A DNA stretch of 64,000 bases, taken from contig NZ_PQNY01000004.1 of NCBI RefSeq assembly GCF_002917885.1, positions 1 through 64,000 on the forward strand. The letters are read 5' to 3'. The stretch comes from Flavobacterium croceum DSM 17960 (GTDB lineage: Bacteria > Bacteroidota > Bacteroidia > Flavobacteriales > Flavobacteriaceae). Shown here one piece after another: positions 33,596-43,285 of the stretch. The notes under the pieces were generated by a model, which saw nothing but the letters and a program-made list of their open reading frames with translations, did not search any database and was not told where the DNA came from. Within the stretch, counting starts at the first letter, position 1; the number at the start of each line of letters is the position of its first letter. Position numbers and translations under genes: made by a program.

Positions 33596-34498
33596 CTAAA
33601 ATGCTTCTACAAGTTGGTCAAATGATGGATAAATTTTTACTGATTTTAATGTTTGATTTATAAATTGTGTTTGATTTCCAGTAACATGCAATACTATATT
33701 ATCATTATCTGCCGCTATTATTTCTTGAAAATTTTTTAAATAATCATTAATTTCTTCTGCATTGGGTTCTACTGTAAAATGCGACACAAAATGCACATGA
33801 TGATAAAAACGGGTAATTTCTTGCAAATCATCAAAAGGAATATTTGTACCCAAATAAATGGTTTTATAACCTAACTTAAGTAAAGAATAGTTTACAAAGA
33901 GCAATGAAATTTCGTGTACCTCATTGTCTGGCAAAAACAGCACAACTATTTCTTCATTATTGTTAGTCAAATTGTTATCTATTTGCAACTGACTCGTTTT
34001 TTCAACTATTTTTTGGTAAATAAGTTGGCTTATAAAATGCTCATGAACTGGCTTTATAGACGCTGTTTGCCATAAAAGACCTATTTCAAACAAAAACGGA
34101 ATAAAAGTTTTTATAAAAATAATTTCAAAAGATTGAGTTTTGGAAAGCTCTAGATACGTATCTTGAAACAATTTGGAATCAAAATTCAGCATCGCTATTT
34201 TAAGAATATTTATGGCATAGCTCGAATTTGTTTTTTCTGAATATACTTGCTTTACTAATTGCTGCAATTCTTTTTCTGATAAGTCTGCTATTCTCGAAAT
34301 TTTATATCCGTAATTATTTAAAAAAGAAATATTTAAAAGCTTTTGAAGTTCTTCTACAGAATAATTTCTAATATTTGACTGCGAACGTTCTGGATTAAAA
34401 ATAGCATACCTTTTTTCCCAAATACGAATAGTATGAGCCTTAATACCTGATAGGTTTTCGAGATCTTTAATACTAAAACGTGTTTTTATTTTGTTCAT
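33596..34498 (-). CDS. CarH-like MerR-family regulator with B12-binding domain
   Basis: 300 residues from the ATG at 34496-34498 (the codon before it is TTG). N-terminal MerR helix-turn-helix (FSIKDLENLSGIKAHTIRIWEKRY, about 8-31). A helical bundle with the CarH-type W-x9-EH motif (Trp143, Glu153, His154 in LLWQTASIKPVHEHF). A cobalamin-type Rossmann domain with Glu193-x-His195-x-x-Ser198 (NEVHEIS); the classical motif has Gly in the last place. CarH-type repressors bind adenosylcobalamin in the dark and release DNA in light. Its gene lies 89 bases upstream of crtI, the expected target. Light control is inference. Confidence 0.85.
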   Translation of the reverse strand: MNKIKTRFSIKDLENLSGIKAHTIRIWEKRYAIFNPERSQSNIRNYSVEELQKLLNISFLNNYGYKISRIADLSEKELQQLVKQVYSEKTNSSYAINILKIAMLNFDSKLFQDTYLELSKTQSFEIIFIKTFIPFLFEIGLLWQTASIKPVHEHFISQLIYQKIVEKTSQLQIDNNLTNNNEEIVVLFLPDNEVHEISLLFVNYSLLKLGYKTIYLGTNIPFDDLQEITRFYHHVHFVSHFTVEPNAEEINDYLKNFQEIIAADNDNIVLHVTGNQTQFINQTLKSVKIYPSFDQLVEAF

Positions 34499-34499
34499 C

Positions 34500-34532
34500 A
34501 ATTGTTACAATTAATTAAACAAAGGTAAACTA
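34500..34532 (-). promoter_or_regulatory. Promoter and operator-like sites of the CarH-like gene
   Basis: Minus-strand -7 box TACCTTTG (34527-34520), a 13-base palindrome AATTGTTACAATT (34500-34512) and a plus-strand TTAAACAA (34515-34522) identical to two sites at crtI. Weaker relatives lie at 34503-34510 and 34524-34531, so the spacing is 12 and about 10. Suggests autoregulation. Confidence 0.42.
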
Positions 34533-34534
34533 TT

Positions 34535-35368
34535 TTATTTTATTTTTAAATAATTTAGCATTAAAGGAGTACCATTGTAAATATTTATATCAACTTTACT
34601 AGAAACTCCGCGTATAACCGCTTTTTCTGTAAACTGCCAAAAAGTCCAATCATCTTGAATGGTTTCTACAAAAAAATTATAATTGGCAACCCAAAAAACA
34701 TAGCCCGAAAACTCTTCTTTTAAAAAGTCTTCATAATATTTTTGCCCAGAATAAATAATAGGTTTTGTGCCAAAATGTTTTTCTATTTTAGTGCAAAATC
34801 GTTTTAACCCCACCTTTAAACTATCCATAGATTGTGTTTCGGGCATTTGCTCTATATCTACCACGGGAGGTAAATCGCCCGATTGCAATTTAACAAACTT
34901 GATAAAATTGTTGGCTTGCTCTATAGAATTTTCATTAGGCCTGTAATAATGATAAGCCCCTCGTATAAAATGATTTTCTTTGGCTTTTTTCCAATTGTAT
35001 CTAAATCGTGCATCTAACTTATCATTCCCGCACGTTGATCGTATAAATACAAAACGTAGTTTTCTTCCTTCTACAGAGTCTACAATCTCCCAATCAATAT
35101 CTCCTTGATATTCAGACACGTCAAAACCGACCACTCTGTCTGGATTTTCTTGTAGTATTTGAAATATTCTAGCTTGTGTAGCTTTGTCTTGCTTTAAAAC
35201 TTTATCGGTTTTAAAACTAAAATAATATAACAAAGCATCTCGATAGTGATAGATTGTGTAACAAAAAAGTATAATAAATAATCCCGAAAGCCATTTACCG
35301 TATGGAAATGGTTTTCTTTTGCTTTTTGTATTTTTTCTAATAGTTTTTTTTCTTATGGTTTTAGCCAT
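34535..35368 (-). CDS. Membrane-anchored GH25 family lysozyme
   Basis: 277 residues. A very basic N-terminus (KTIRKKTIRKNTKSKRK) and one membrane helix (WLSGLFIILFCYTIYHY), then a GH25 muramidase domain from about residue 75. The catalytic acidic residues are in FDVSEYQGDIDW and PPVVDIEQMP, and the C-terminal FWQFTEK and VDINIYNG are typical. It should cleave the MurNAc-GlcNAc bond of peptidoglycan from the periplasmic side. Its start overlaps pssA by eight bases. Confidence 0.93.
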   Translation of the reverse strand: MAKTIRKKTIRKNTKSKRKPFPYGKWLSGLFIILFCYTIYHYRDALLYYFSFKTDKVLKQDKATQARIFQILQENPDRVVGFDVSEYQGDIDWEIVDSVEGRKLRFVFIRSTCGNDKLDARFRYNWKKAKENHFIRGAYHYYRPNENSIEQANNFIKFVKLQSGDLPPVVDIEQMPETQSMDSLKVGLKRFCTKIEKHFGTKPIIYSGQKYYEDFLKEEFSGYVFWVANYNFFVETIQDDWTFWQFTEKAVIRGVSSKVDINIYNGTPLMLNYLKIK

Positions 35369-36077
35369 GCAGTTTTTTAGAATTCATCATATTATTGACT
35401 ACCGAAAGCACTACATAAAGCACAATAATAATTGGTACTGCAACCACTTTCAACAACAAAAGTAACACCAAAGATAAAAGTAAAAAACTTATCTGAAGTT
35501 TATATTTTGCAAAGCTAAATTGCTTAATTTTTAATGAAAACAAAGGTATTTCGGCATTCATAACATAAGCACTAAGAAAACATAATGCTATTAAAACATA
35601 TGAATTAAAAAATGTTTCTGAAAAAATCGACTCTTTAAACTTTTCAAAAACAAAGGGCAAACTCATAAAAAATAAGCTATTTGCTGGGGTAGGCAACCCT
35701 ATAAAACTATCGGTTTGTCTTGTGTCTATATTAAAATTTGCCAATCGATAGCAAGACCCAACAGTTATTGCAAAACCCGCATAAGACCAATATGAGTTTC
35801 CTAAAACATATGGATTTGACAACACTCCATACATCATAAACCCCGGCACTACACCGCTTGTAACCATATCGGCAAGCGAGTCGAGTTGTACACCCAATGG
35901 CCCAGAAACATTAAACTTTCGGGCAAAAAATCCATCAAAAAAATCGAAAAATATACCTAAGCAAACTGAATAAAATGCGGCTTCAAAATTTCCTTTTGTT
36001 AAAAAAACCAACGCAATACATCCACAAAAAAGGTTTAATAATGTAAGTATATTGGGTATATGCTTTTTAATATTCAT
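35361..36077 (-). CDS. pssA: CDP-diacylglycerol--serine O-phosphatidyltransferase
   Basis: 238 residues with about six to eight membrane helices. The CDP-alcohol phosphotransferase motif is complete: D-G-x2-A-R-x8-G-x3-D-x3-D in FDGFFARKFNVSGPLGVQLD plus the following SLAD. It makes phosphatidylserine, the precursor of phosphatidylethanolamine. Translationally coupled to the downstream lysozyme gene, an unexpected pairing but consistent with a cell-envelope operon. Confidence 0.94.
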   Translation of the reverse strand: MNIKKHIPNILTLLNLFCGCIALVFLTKGNFEAAFYSVCLGIFFDFFDGFFARKFNVSGPLGVQLDSLADMVTSGVVPGFMMYGVLSNPYVLGNSYWSYAGFAITVGSCYRLANFNIDTRQTDSFIGLPTPANSLFFMSLPFVFEKFKESIFSETFFNSYVLIALCFLSAYVMNAEIPLFSLKIKQFSFAKYKLQISFLLLSLVLLLLLKVVAVPIIIVLYVVLSVVNNMMNSKKLHG

Positions 36078-36261
36078 ACTATATAATTTTTATTTATCTA
36101 TTTAGCATTTCAATTATCTTATTTTATAGCTCTTAATAAAGTTATTCGCAATACAATTTTAGTATAGAATAAGCGTTGAAAACACAAATGTAGTACAATA
36201 ACTTGTAGTTGTATGCGTTTTTTTATAGAGAATTTTATATGATATTTGTAAAAATTTTATT

Positions 36262-37329
36262 TTGAGAAAAATAACCTTATTGTTTTTGATATCTTGCTGT
36301 ATCACAATGGCTCAAAGTGTGAGAAAATATTCCAATGAGTTTATGAACATTGGTGTAGATGCTCGCGCTCTAGCCATGTCTAGTGCTATGGTATCGCATA
36401 GTAAAGATGTGCACTCGGGCTATTGGAATCCTGCTGGTTTGGTGGATTTACAAGATGCTCAAGCAGGTTTGATGCACGCAAACTATTTTGCCAATATCGC
36501 ACAATATGACTATGCTGCTTATGCTAAACCTATAGATGATGAAAGCGCTTGGGGAATGTCTATCATTCGTTTTGGTGTAGATGACATTTTAAACACTACA
36601 TTGCTTATTGATAGTCAAGGAAATGTAGATTACAATCGTATTAGTAAGTTTTCTACTGCCGATTATGGCATAACTTTTTCGTATGCTAAAAGACTAAAAG
36701 TGCCTGGTTGGCAATATGGAGTTAATGCAAAAGTCATAAGACGCATTATAGGAAAATTTGCCAATTCTTGGGGCTTTGGCTTTGACGCAGGGCTACAATT
36801 TGAAAAAAACGATTGGCATTTTGGAGTTATGTTGCGCGATATTACCACAACATACAATGTATGGAATATAAATGAAGAAGAATTTAATACCATAAAAAAT
36901 GCTGTGGCAGGTCAAAACTCAGAACTTCCAGAAAGCACCGAAATTACTTTGCCTAAAGCACAAATTGGTCTGTCTAAAAAATATGAATTTCATGCCGATT
37001 ATTCATTGCTAGCTGCCGCCAATTTGAATATGCAATTTACCCGAACCAACGATATCATTTCTTCTCAAAAATTAAGTATAGACCCTGCTTTGGGTTTTGA
37101 ATTTGGTTACAACGATTTGGTTTTTTTAAGAACAGGTGTAGGAAATTTTCAAAAAATAACCCAAATAGACAATACTAAAAAAATTGGTTTTCAGCCCAAT
37201 ATTGGATTAGGTTTTAAATACCGAGGAATTGCCGTAGACTATGCCTTAACTGATTTGGGCGATCAAAGTGCAGCGCTTTATTCTAATATTTTTTCTGTAA
37301 CTATAGATTTAAGCATTTTTAGACGATAA
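36262..37329 (+). CDS. PorV/PorQ family outer membrane protein
   Basis: 355 residues starting with TTG at 36262 (MRKITLLFLISCCITMAQ, a signal peptide). The mature part resembles the FadL-like barrels of the PorV/PorQ family: the opening NIGVDARALAMSSAMVSHSKDVHSGYWNPAGLV is the family hallmark, and the C-terminal strand ends SVTIDLSIFRR. PorV shuttles T9SS cargo and PorQ belongs to its attachment complex; this shorter homologue may be a PorV2-like variant. It lies four bases upstream of the Lnb-like gene. Confidence 0.85.
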   Translation: MRKITLLFLISCCITMAQSVRKYSNEFMNIGVDARALAMSSAMVSHSKDVHSGYWNPAGLVDLQDAQAGLMHANYFANIAQYDYAAYAKPIDDESAWGMSIIRFGVDDILNTTLLIDSQGNVDYNRISKFSTADYGITFSYAKRLKVPGWQYGVNAKVIRRIIGKFANSWGFGFDAGLQFEKNDWHFGVMLRDITTTYNVWNINEEEFNTIKNAVAGQNSELPESTEITLPKAQIGLSKKYEFHADYSLLAAANLNMQFTRTNDIISSQKLSIDPALGFEFGYNDLVFLRTGVGNFQKITQIDNTKKIGFQPNIGLGFKYRGIAVDYALTDLGDQSAALYSNIFSVTIDLSIFRR

Positions 37330-37333
37330 ACTT

Positions 37334-38428
37334 ATGCGTAAAAAATTATTTATTTTCTTGATATTACAAACATGTATTGCTTTTGCACAGCCTATACATC
37401 TTAATGATGATGCTACAATAAAAGTAATTACCTGTGGTAAGGGCGCAGAACTATATACTACTTTTGGGCATACCGCAATACGCATTGAAGACACAAAAAA
37501 CAATGTAGATGTAGTATATAATTTTGGTTTATTTGATTTTACGACTTCTAATTTTTATGCAAAATTTGTAAAAGGCGATTTGCAATATTTTGCTGGTGTA
37601 TGTCAATATTCAGATTTTATAGCCGAATATCAAAATGAAGGCAGAAAAGTAACAGAACAAACCTTAAACATAAGTAAAAGTCAAAAACAACAACTATTTG
37701 ATTTACTCAATAAAACTGCTTTTTCAGAAGATCGATATTATACCTATAAATTTATTGATAGAAACTGTACCACAATGATTCTGGAAAAGATAAATGCTAT
37801 ATTAGACACAAAAAATATTGAAAAAACAGATTTTAAAACCCTTAGTTATAGAGAAGTGTTATACCCATATTTTGAAAATCATTTTTGGTTTAAACTCGGT
37901 ATTAATGTCATTTTTGGAGAAAGAACAGACAATAAAGCAACCCAACTTTTTCTTCCAATAGAATTACAAAACAGCTTAGAACGCTATCAAACTAATGGGA
38001 AAAAATTAGTTTCAGAAACAAAAACTATACTTCCTGATAGGCAAACAGAAAGCTCTTTTTCATTTTTTGATAGTATTTATTTTATTATTCTAATTTTGGC
38101 AGTACTTGCTATACTAAGAAATAAAAAGGTTTTTTTATTTACTTTCTTTTTATTTGGTTTATTGGGTCTGTTTTTGTGTATGGTTGGTTTGTATTCGCAA
38201 CACCAAGAGGTTTTATGGAACTATAACGCACTACTCTTCAATCCATTGTTTATACTTATGCCTTTTGTAAAAAATAAAAACAAAAAGATACTTATTTATA
38301 GCATACTAGCCTCACTAACCATCTATATATGCATGTTGTTTAACAAACCACACTTCACCCTTATGCTGCCGTTTATTATTTATACAGCATTTGGGTTATT
38401 TTGGATTTACCGAGTTAAACAAAAGTAG
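37334..38428 (+). CDS. Lnb-type lipoprotein N-acyltransferase (DUF4105) with five membrane helices
   Basis: 364 residues. Signal peptide (MRKKLFIFLILQTCIAFAQ), then a DUF4105/Lnb N-terminal periplasmic domain with His46 in TTFGHTAIRIED, YNFGLFDF and Cys145 in IDRNCTTM, the likely thiol catalytic pair. The C-terminal third has about five membrane helices (from residue 245). The architecture matches the Bacteroides Lnb enzyme, which adds the third acyl chain to lipoproteins. Follows the PorV-like gene by four bases, so both may act in outer membrane biogenesis. Convergent with the glycan cluster. Confidence 0.82.
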   Translation: MRKKLFIFLILQTCIAFAQPIHLNDDATIKVITCGKGAELYTTFGHTAIRIEDTKNNVDVVYNFGLFDFTTSNFYAKFVKGDLQYFAGVCQYSDFIAEYQNEGRKVTEQTLNISKSQKQQLFDLLNKTAFSEDRYYTYKFIDRNCTTMILEKINAILDTKNIEKTDFKTLSYREVLYPYFENHFWFKLGINVIFGERTDNKATQLFLPIELQNSLERYQTNGKKLVSETKTILPDRQTESSFSFFDSIYFIILILAVLAILRNKKVFLFTFFLFGLLGLFLCMVGLYSQHQEVLWNYNALLFNPLFILMPFVKNKNKKILIYSILASLTIYICMLFNKPHFTLMLPFIIYTAFGLFWIYRVKQK

Positions 38429-38432
38429 TTTA

Positions 38433-39824
38433 TTATTGTCCTCTGTAAAAAACCACTGTACTTATGGTTTTAATGATAATATTAATATCAAGATATAAAC
38501 TGCGATGTTTTATATAATACAAATCGTATTGAAGTTTCATTAAACTATCTGAAATAGAATCGCCGTAAGAATAATTTACTTGAGCCCAACCCGTAAGCCC
38601 TGGTTTTACAACATGACGTGTTTCATAAAATGGCATTACTTTGGCTATTTCTTCAACAAATACAGGTCGTTCAGGTCTTGGGCCAATAATAGCCATATCG
38701 CCTTTTAGTATATTAATAAATTGAGGGAATTCGTCTATACGCGTTCTTCTTAAAAATTTTCCAAATGGGGTTACACGCACATCATTAGTGCTGGCAAAAA
38801 CGGCTCCGTGTGCTTCTGCATTTTTTACCATAGTACGAAATTTATAGATTTTAAATGGTACGCCATTTTGCCCTACCCTTTCTTGGGTGTAAAACAACTT
38901 TCCTTTATTGGCAAACAAATTGCCTAGTAATATAAAAGGAATAATAATACACATAATACCCAATCCTACCAAAGAAAGAATTACTTCTAAAACCCGCACT
39001 ACAAGCAAGTATAATCTATTATGGTTGTTTCTACTAAAAGGGAAATATCTATAAAAATCTTTAGACACATAGTGTACTGGTATGCGTTGGGTAATATTCT
39101 CGTAAAGTTGTGTATATTCTCTAATTATAAATCCGTTTTCGAGTAGTTTTAATAATTGACTGTACAAATCTGCCGTAATATTGTTTGTATTTTGTGTAGC
39201 GACTACTATTTCGGATATAGAGTTTTGACGAACAAAATGCTCCAAATCATTCAAAGCAATACTGCTTACATTTCTAAACTGTACTGTGGGCTTTAATCCA
39301 TCTGAACTCACATGAGCAATAAATCGATAATGTGGATCGGCTTTTTGTAATTCGAGTAAAATATCTTGCAATTGATCGTTATCACATACTATAATTGATT
39401 GTTTTACAAACCTATGCGACGCCATAAAAGCCACATAAAAAAACCGCCAAAGCAATAACGATGTAAATATTGCGATATAAAACAATATAATTTGCAACCT
39501 ATTGGTTGGTAAAAATGGAGTATAAAAAGGTGTAAGTATGTAAACTAAAACTGTAGTAGAAGTAGTTAGAATAATACTTTTTATAATTTGATAATAATTG
39601 CTAGCTACTTGTAGGTTGTACATTTCAAAAACATTACCAAAAACATGAAGGTACAATGCTAATACAATAAACCAAGAGTAATGAGTAAGAGATATTCGAA
39701 AATAGTCGAAGTTAAAAACCAAACTTACTAAGTATAAAGTGAGTAATACTGCAAGCTGGTCGAAAATTTTTAAGAGAATTTTTCTCTCAGAAATTTCAAA
39801 GTGTATTTTTTTATTAGAAGTCAT
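38433..39824 (-). CDS. Undecaprenyl-phosphate sugar-1-phosphate transferase (WcaJ/polyprenyl glycosylphosphotransferase type)
   Basis: 463 residues from the ATG at 39822-39824; an upstream TTG at 39848 is less likely. Four N-terminal helices, a cytoplasmic CoA-binding-like domain (IIVCDNDQLQDILLELQ), a fifth helix, then the bacterial sugar transferase domain: FYTQERVGQNGVPFKIYKFRTM, LRRTRIDEFPQFINILKGDM, GPRPERP and KPGLTGWAQVNY. It starts repeat-unit synthesis by placing a sugar phosphate on the lipid carrier. It is the last gene of the long glycan cluster. Confidence 0.93.
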   Translation of the reverse strand: MTSNKKIHFEISERKILLKIFDQLAVLLTLYLVSLVFNFDYFRISLTHYSWFIVLALYLHVFGNVFEMYNLQVASNYYQIIKSIILTTSTTVLVYILTPFYTPFLPTNRLQIILFYIAIFTSLLLWRFFYVAFMASHRFVKQSIIVCDNDQLQDILLELQKADPHYRFIAHVSSDGLKPTVQFRNVSSIALNDLEHFVRQNSISEIVVATQNTNNITADLYSQLLKLLENGFIIREYTQLYENITQRIPVHYVSKDFYRYFPFSRNNHNRLYLLVVRVLEVILSLVGLGIMCIIIPFILLGNLFANKGKLFYTQERVGQNGVPFKIYKFRTMVKNAEAHGAVFASTNDVRVTPFGKFLRRTRIDEFPQFINILKGDMAIIGPRPERPVFVEEIAKVMPFYETRHVVKPGLTGWAQVNYSYGDSISDSLMKLQYDLYYIKHRSLYLDINIIIKTISTVVFYRGQ

Positions 39825-39875
39825 AAGGTAGTTGGGTTGCTTGTGCAATTTAGTAAATATTACACGAGTAATGTG

Positions 39876-40892
39876 TTAAAAAAGTAAATCGTTCCAACTT
39901 TTTTTTACTACATTCCAATCCAATCTCTCTACTTTATTTCGTGCATTTGTAACACATGTGTTGGCTAATACTAGATTATGTATTAGAATATCAATACATT
40001 CTGCCATTTTTTTTGCGTCATTATCGGGTACTAAAAAACCATCAATATTATTTTCAATCAGGTATCTTATTCCTCCTACATTGGTAGATACAACCGGGAG
40101 CCCGAGCAACATAGCTTCTAGAACACTCATTGGGGTATTGTCTACACGGGTTGTATTGATAAAAATACTGTGCGATTTTGACAACTCCAACCATGCAGCT
40201 TTTGATAGCTTACCAGTAAATGTAACATTAAGATTTTTACTTTTTGCTATTTGCTCAAGTTCTTGCTTACGATTTTCTTTGTCTGGGCCTACCATAGTTA
40301 AACTAGCTTGAGGGAATTTTTGTGTAAGTATTTGTATTACTTCTAGAGCCATTTTTGGATTGTATATTTCATCTAAAGCTCTTACCCATAATAGTTTGGG
40401 TTCAAACAGAGTTCTGTTTACAAAAGAATAATTATTTACCTCTATCGGGTTTGGTACTTTTACTGTATTTATAGGGTACTTATTAAAAAAAACTTCGTAC
40501 AAATAACCGGAAGGAGCTACATTTTTGTAAGCGTATTTAAAAATGGTATCTGATAATGTTGGCGATTTTTGTAATCTATTGGGCAGATTACCGCCGTGTA
40601 AAATAGGTATGTATTTTAACTTTAATATTCTACACAATTGACTCACAATCCATGCGAAATAAAAACCAGACGTGCTATATGTATCTATCAGTACATACTT
40701 TACACCCTTTATTTTTGCCATTACAACTGCAAAAATCATATCCAACAAACGAACTACTTGATTTTTTTTGCTCGAAGCATAGCTTATTTTATAGCCTTCT
40801 TTTTCAAGTAAACTTCCTAAGAGTTCTATTGTAGTTACGTTGGCTGTTGTATGCGTGAGTTTGTTTCCAATATATAATAATCTAGGCTTCAT
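39876..40892 (-). CDS. Glycosyltransferase family 4
   Basis: 338 residues, GT-B fold. The retaining GT4 donor-site pattern is seen in NTTRVDNTPMSVLEAMLLGLPVVSTNVGGIRYLI near the C-terminus; the N-terminal domain begins PRLLYIGNKLTHTTANVT. Donor and acceptor sugars cannot be deduced. Overlaps the Wzy-like gene by 11 bases. Confidence 0.88.
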   Translation of the reverse strand: MKPRLLYIGNKLTHTTANVTTIELLGSLLEKEGYKISYASSKKNQVVRLLDMIFAVVMAKIKGVKYVLIDTYSTSGFYFAWIVSQLCRILKLKYIPILHGGNLPNRLQKSPTLSDTIFKYAYKNVAPSGYLYEVFFNKYPINTVKVPNPIEVNNYSFVNRTLFEPKLLWVRALDEIYNPKMALEVIQILTQKFPQASLTMVGPDKENRKQELEQIAKSKNLNVTFTGKLSKAAWLELSKSHSIFINTTRVDNTPMSVLEAMLLGLPVVSTNVGGIRYLIENNIDGFLVPDNDAKKMAECIDILIHNLVLANTCVTNARNKVERLDWNVVKKSWNDLLF

Positions 40893-42210
40893 CTAATTTT
40901 ACTTTTAATAGAGAAAGAGCGTAAATAAATGCGGGCGAAGCCGTTCGCATAGCTGCATGATTGATTGTTAGCAACCAAAATGCAACAAAACAAAACAAGT
41001 ACAGATATTTTTTATTATTTAAATACAAAACAAAAGGAGTAACAAATAAAATAAGTAGTCCAAAAAGTCCAAACAAGCCATGTTCTCCCAGCATACGTGT
41101 TATTTCGTTGTGTGAAGCAATTGTTTCTCCAAAAATTTCCATCCGTTCTTCTGTTCCTTTGGCTACTCCAATACCAAAAATAGGATTTTTAATAAACGAT
41201 TCTATTTCATGTTCGGCAATAACTTCTCTACCACTAAAAGAGCTTTCTTTTTTTCTACCTACAGCATCTTTATTTGCATAGCGTTTTCCTATAAGTCCTC
41301 CTGTTTGTTGTTCTGTGTAAAACCATGTAAATAAAAGCCCGAATACAACAAAGAACAACATCAAACTCAATTTATATTTTCCTGTTTTATTAATATTCAA
41401 ATAAATAAAAACTATAAGCACGAGAATCAATACACCGCCTGTAATCATACCTCCACGAGAAAAAGTAATCAAACCTCTATAAGCTACATTAACTATCAGA
41501 AAAATATTTAACAACAGTATCAATTTATTTTTTGAAAGAAATACAATTCGTGTAAACAAAATAAATACTCCTAAACCTAAAATGGTAGAAACTTGGTTTG
41601 GCCCAAAACCTCCAGATGTATCCATGTTTGAACCTGTTCCTGTAACGACTTCTCGTAAATCGGGGGTATACAAAATAAGATATGCTGTTGTAGATATTAT
41701 TGGCAACAACATATACATTAATAGCTTATTGATTTGAGAAAACTGAATACGCCTGTTAAAACAATAAATAGATGTAAGCCCCAAACATATTGGCCCCGAC
41801 ATATTGAAAGCTATTAAATTTCTTATATTTAACCGATGTATATCTAACGATTGCACACCTATAAGCAAACCTGGAATTAACAATACTAAAAACAACCAAT
41901 AAGGAATAGCATTTTTTGAAAAACCACTATAAAACATTCCCATCAATACAAATACAATAACACTATACTTTGTAAATTCATAATTGGGGTTTCCGTCTGT
42001 CATTCTTAAAAAAACCTCACTACCAACAATATAGGCTGCAACCATTAAGACTTCGTTATTAGCATTTTTATTTTTTACAACAAAATAAATCCCGAACAAA
42101 AAAATCAATATCCCATATACTTTTGATATAGGCGTGAAAAAATATACACCTACTCCTAAAAGTATATGCAGTACAACATAAAGTAAATATGTACTTGATT
42201 TTTTATCCAT
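40882..42210 (-). CDS. O-antigen polymerase/ligase family membrane protein (Wzy-like)
   Basis: 442 residues with about 12 membrane helices. The Wzy_C/O-antigen ligase region is visible: GRKKESSFSGREVIAEHEIESFIKNPIFGIGVAKG, then the periplasmic SHNEITRMLGEHGLFGLFGLLILF. Such proteins polymerize or ligate lipid-linked repeat units on the periplasmic side. Within a cluster ending in a WcaJ-type transferase, the polymerase role is likelier than ligation to lipid A. Overlaps both neighbouring genes. Confidence 0.87.
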   Translation of the reverse strand: MDKKSSTYLLYVVLHILLGVGVYFFTPISKVYGILIFLFGIYFVVKNKNANNEVLMVAAYIVGSEVFLRMTDGNPNYEFTKYSVIVFVLMGMFYSGFSKNAIPYWLFLVLLIPGLLIGVQSLDIHRLNIRNLIAFNMSGPICLGLTSIYCFNRRIQFSQINKLLMYMLLPIISTTAYLILYTPDLREVVTGTGSNMDTSGGFGPNQVSTILGLGVFILFTRIVFLSKNKLILLLNIFLIVNVAYRGLITFSRGGMITGGVLILVLIVFIYLNINKTGKYKLSLMLFFVVFGLLFTWFYTEQQTGGLIGKRYANKDAVGRKKESSFSGREVIAEHEIESFIKNPIFGIGVAKGTEERMEIFGETIASHNEITRMLGEHGLFGLFGLLILFVTPFVLYLNNKKYLYLFCFVAFWLLTINHAAMRTASPAFIYALSLLKVKLDEA

Positions 42211-43285
42211 ATATCATTTTAAGCAACCAGTTTTGGTACAAACCTAACACTTTATCTTCCAAATATTCTTTTTCTATCGTTTGATACAATTGTAAACCTA
42301 ACGAATTGGCAAGCTGTTTATTTGAAATTAGCAATTTTATTTTTTCAAAAAAATCGTCTACGTTGTTTACCTCTGCAAGGTAACCATTTTTGCCGTTTTC
42401 AATGATTTGAGGAATTTGCCCTACTGAAGTACAAACCACAGGTTTAGAAAAAAGTCCATATTCGAGTAATGAAACGGGTAAACCTTCAGATAGAGAAGTT
42501 AGTATTCCTATATCAGATTGGGTAATTATATGATAAATATCTTCTTTAGAATCATAAAAAAACACAACATCTTGTAACTGCATTTTAGCAACGGTTTCAA
42601 ATAAACTTTTCGAGTAATCATCTTTAAAATCTTTACCTACGCAGTGAAATGTCCAATCTGGAAAATCTTGTTTAACCTTTTCTGCCAATTTTAAAAGCAT
42701 TTCATGGTTTTTCTGTTTTCTTAAATTAGCCAAACAAAGTATTCTTTTACCTGATATTCCAATCAATTTTGTTTCTTTTTTAAAATTGATTTCTGGTGTA
42801 ATGTAATTGGGTAAATAAAGTACATTTTTACAATACAATTTTTTTTCAGCCCATTCTTTCAAATTAGTATTTACCGAAATAATTCCGAGAAAAAACAAAG
42901 AGGCTATTTTTAAAAAATAAGTTTTAATACCCAAGTTTTCTACCCCAAGCCCATTATGATCGTGCCAAACAATTTTAAGTTGAGGCACAATAAATTTTAA
43001 AAGTATCGCTATAAAATAAGAACTCGAATGGGCATGAATTATTTCAACATTGTGCTGAATACAATATTTTTTTAAACGATGTAGGGCTTTGAAATCGAAT
43101 GTTTTTTTTCTATTCAGAAATAAATAAGTAACATCCTGAAACAAACTTTCTTTTAAAATCCCTTCCTTTCTTGTGGCAACGAGCCCAGAAAACTTAATAG
43201 ATTTTGACAACGAATTCGCATACGTTACAGCCATACGCTCGGCACCACCCGCTTCTAATGAATCTATAAGTTGCACTACTCGCAT
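42203..43285 (-). CDS. Glycosyltransferase family 4
   Basis: 360 residues, GT-B fold. Begins VVQLIDSLEAGGAERMAVTYANSL, the classical GT4 opening with the glycine loop, and has the donor motif SLSEGLPVSLLEYGLFSKPVVCTSVGQIPQII. Overlaps the Wzy-like gene by eight bases and the upstream glycosyltransferase by ten. Sugar specificity unknown. Confidence 0.92.
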   Translation of the reverse strand: MRVVQLIDSLEAGGAERMAVTYANSLSKSIKFSGLVATRKEGILKESLFQDVTYLFLNRKKTFDFKALHRLKKYCIQHNVEIIHAHSSSYFIAILLKFIVPQLKIVWHDHNGLGVENLGIKTYFLKIASLFFLGIISVNTNLKEWAEKKLYCKNVLYLPNYITPEINFKKETKLIGISGKRILCLANLRKQKNHEMLLKLAEKVKQDFPDWTFHCVGKDFKDDYSKSLFETVAKMQLQDVVFFYDSKEDIYHIITQSDIGILTSLSEGLPVSLLEYGLFSKPVVCTSVGQIPQIIENGKNGYLAEVNNVDDFFEKIKLLISNKQLANSLGLQLYQTIEKEYLEDKVLGLYQNWLLKMIYG

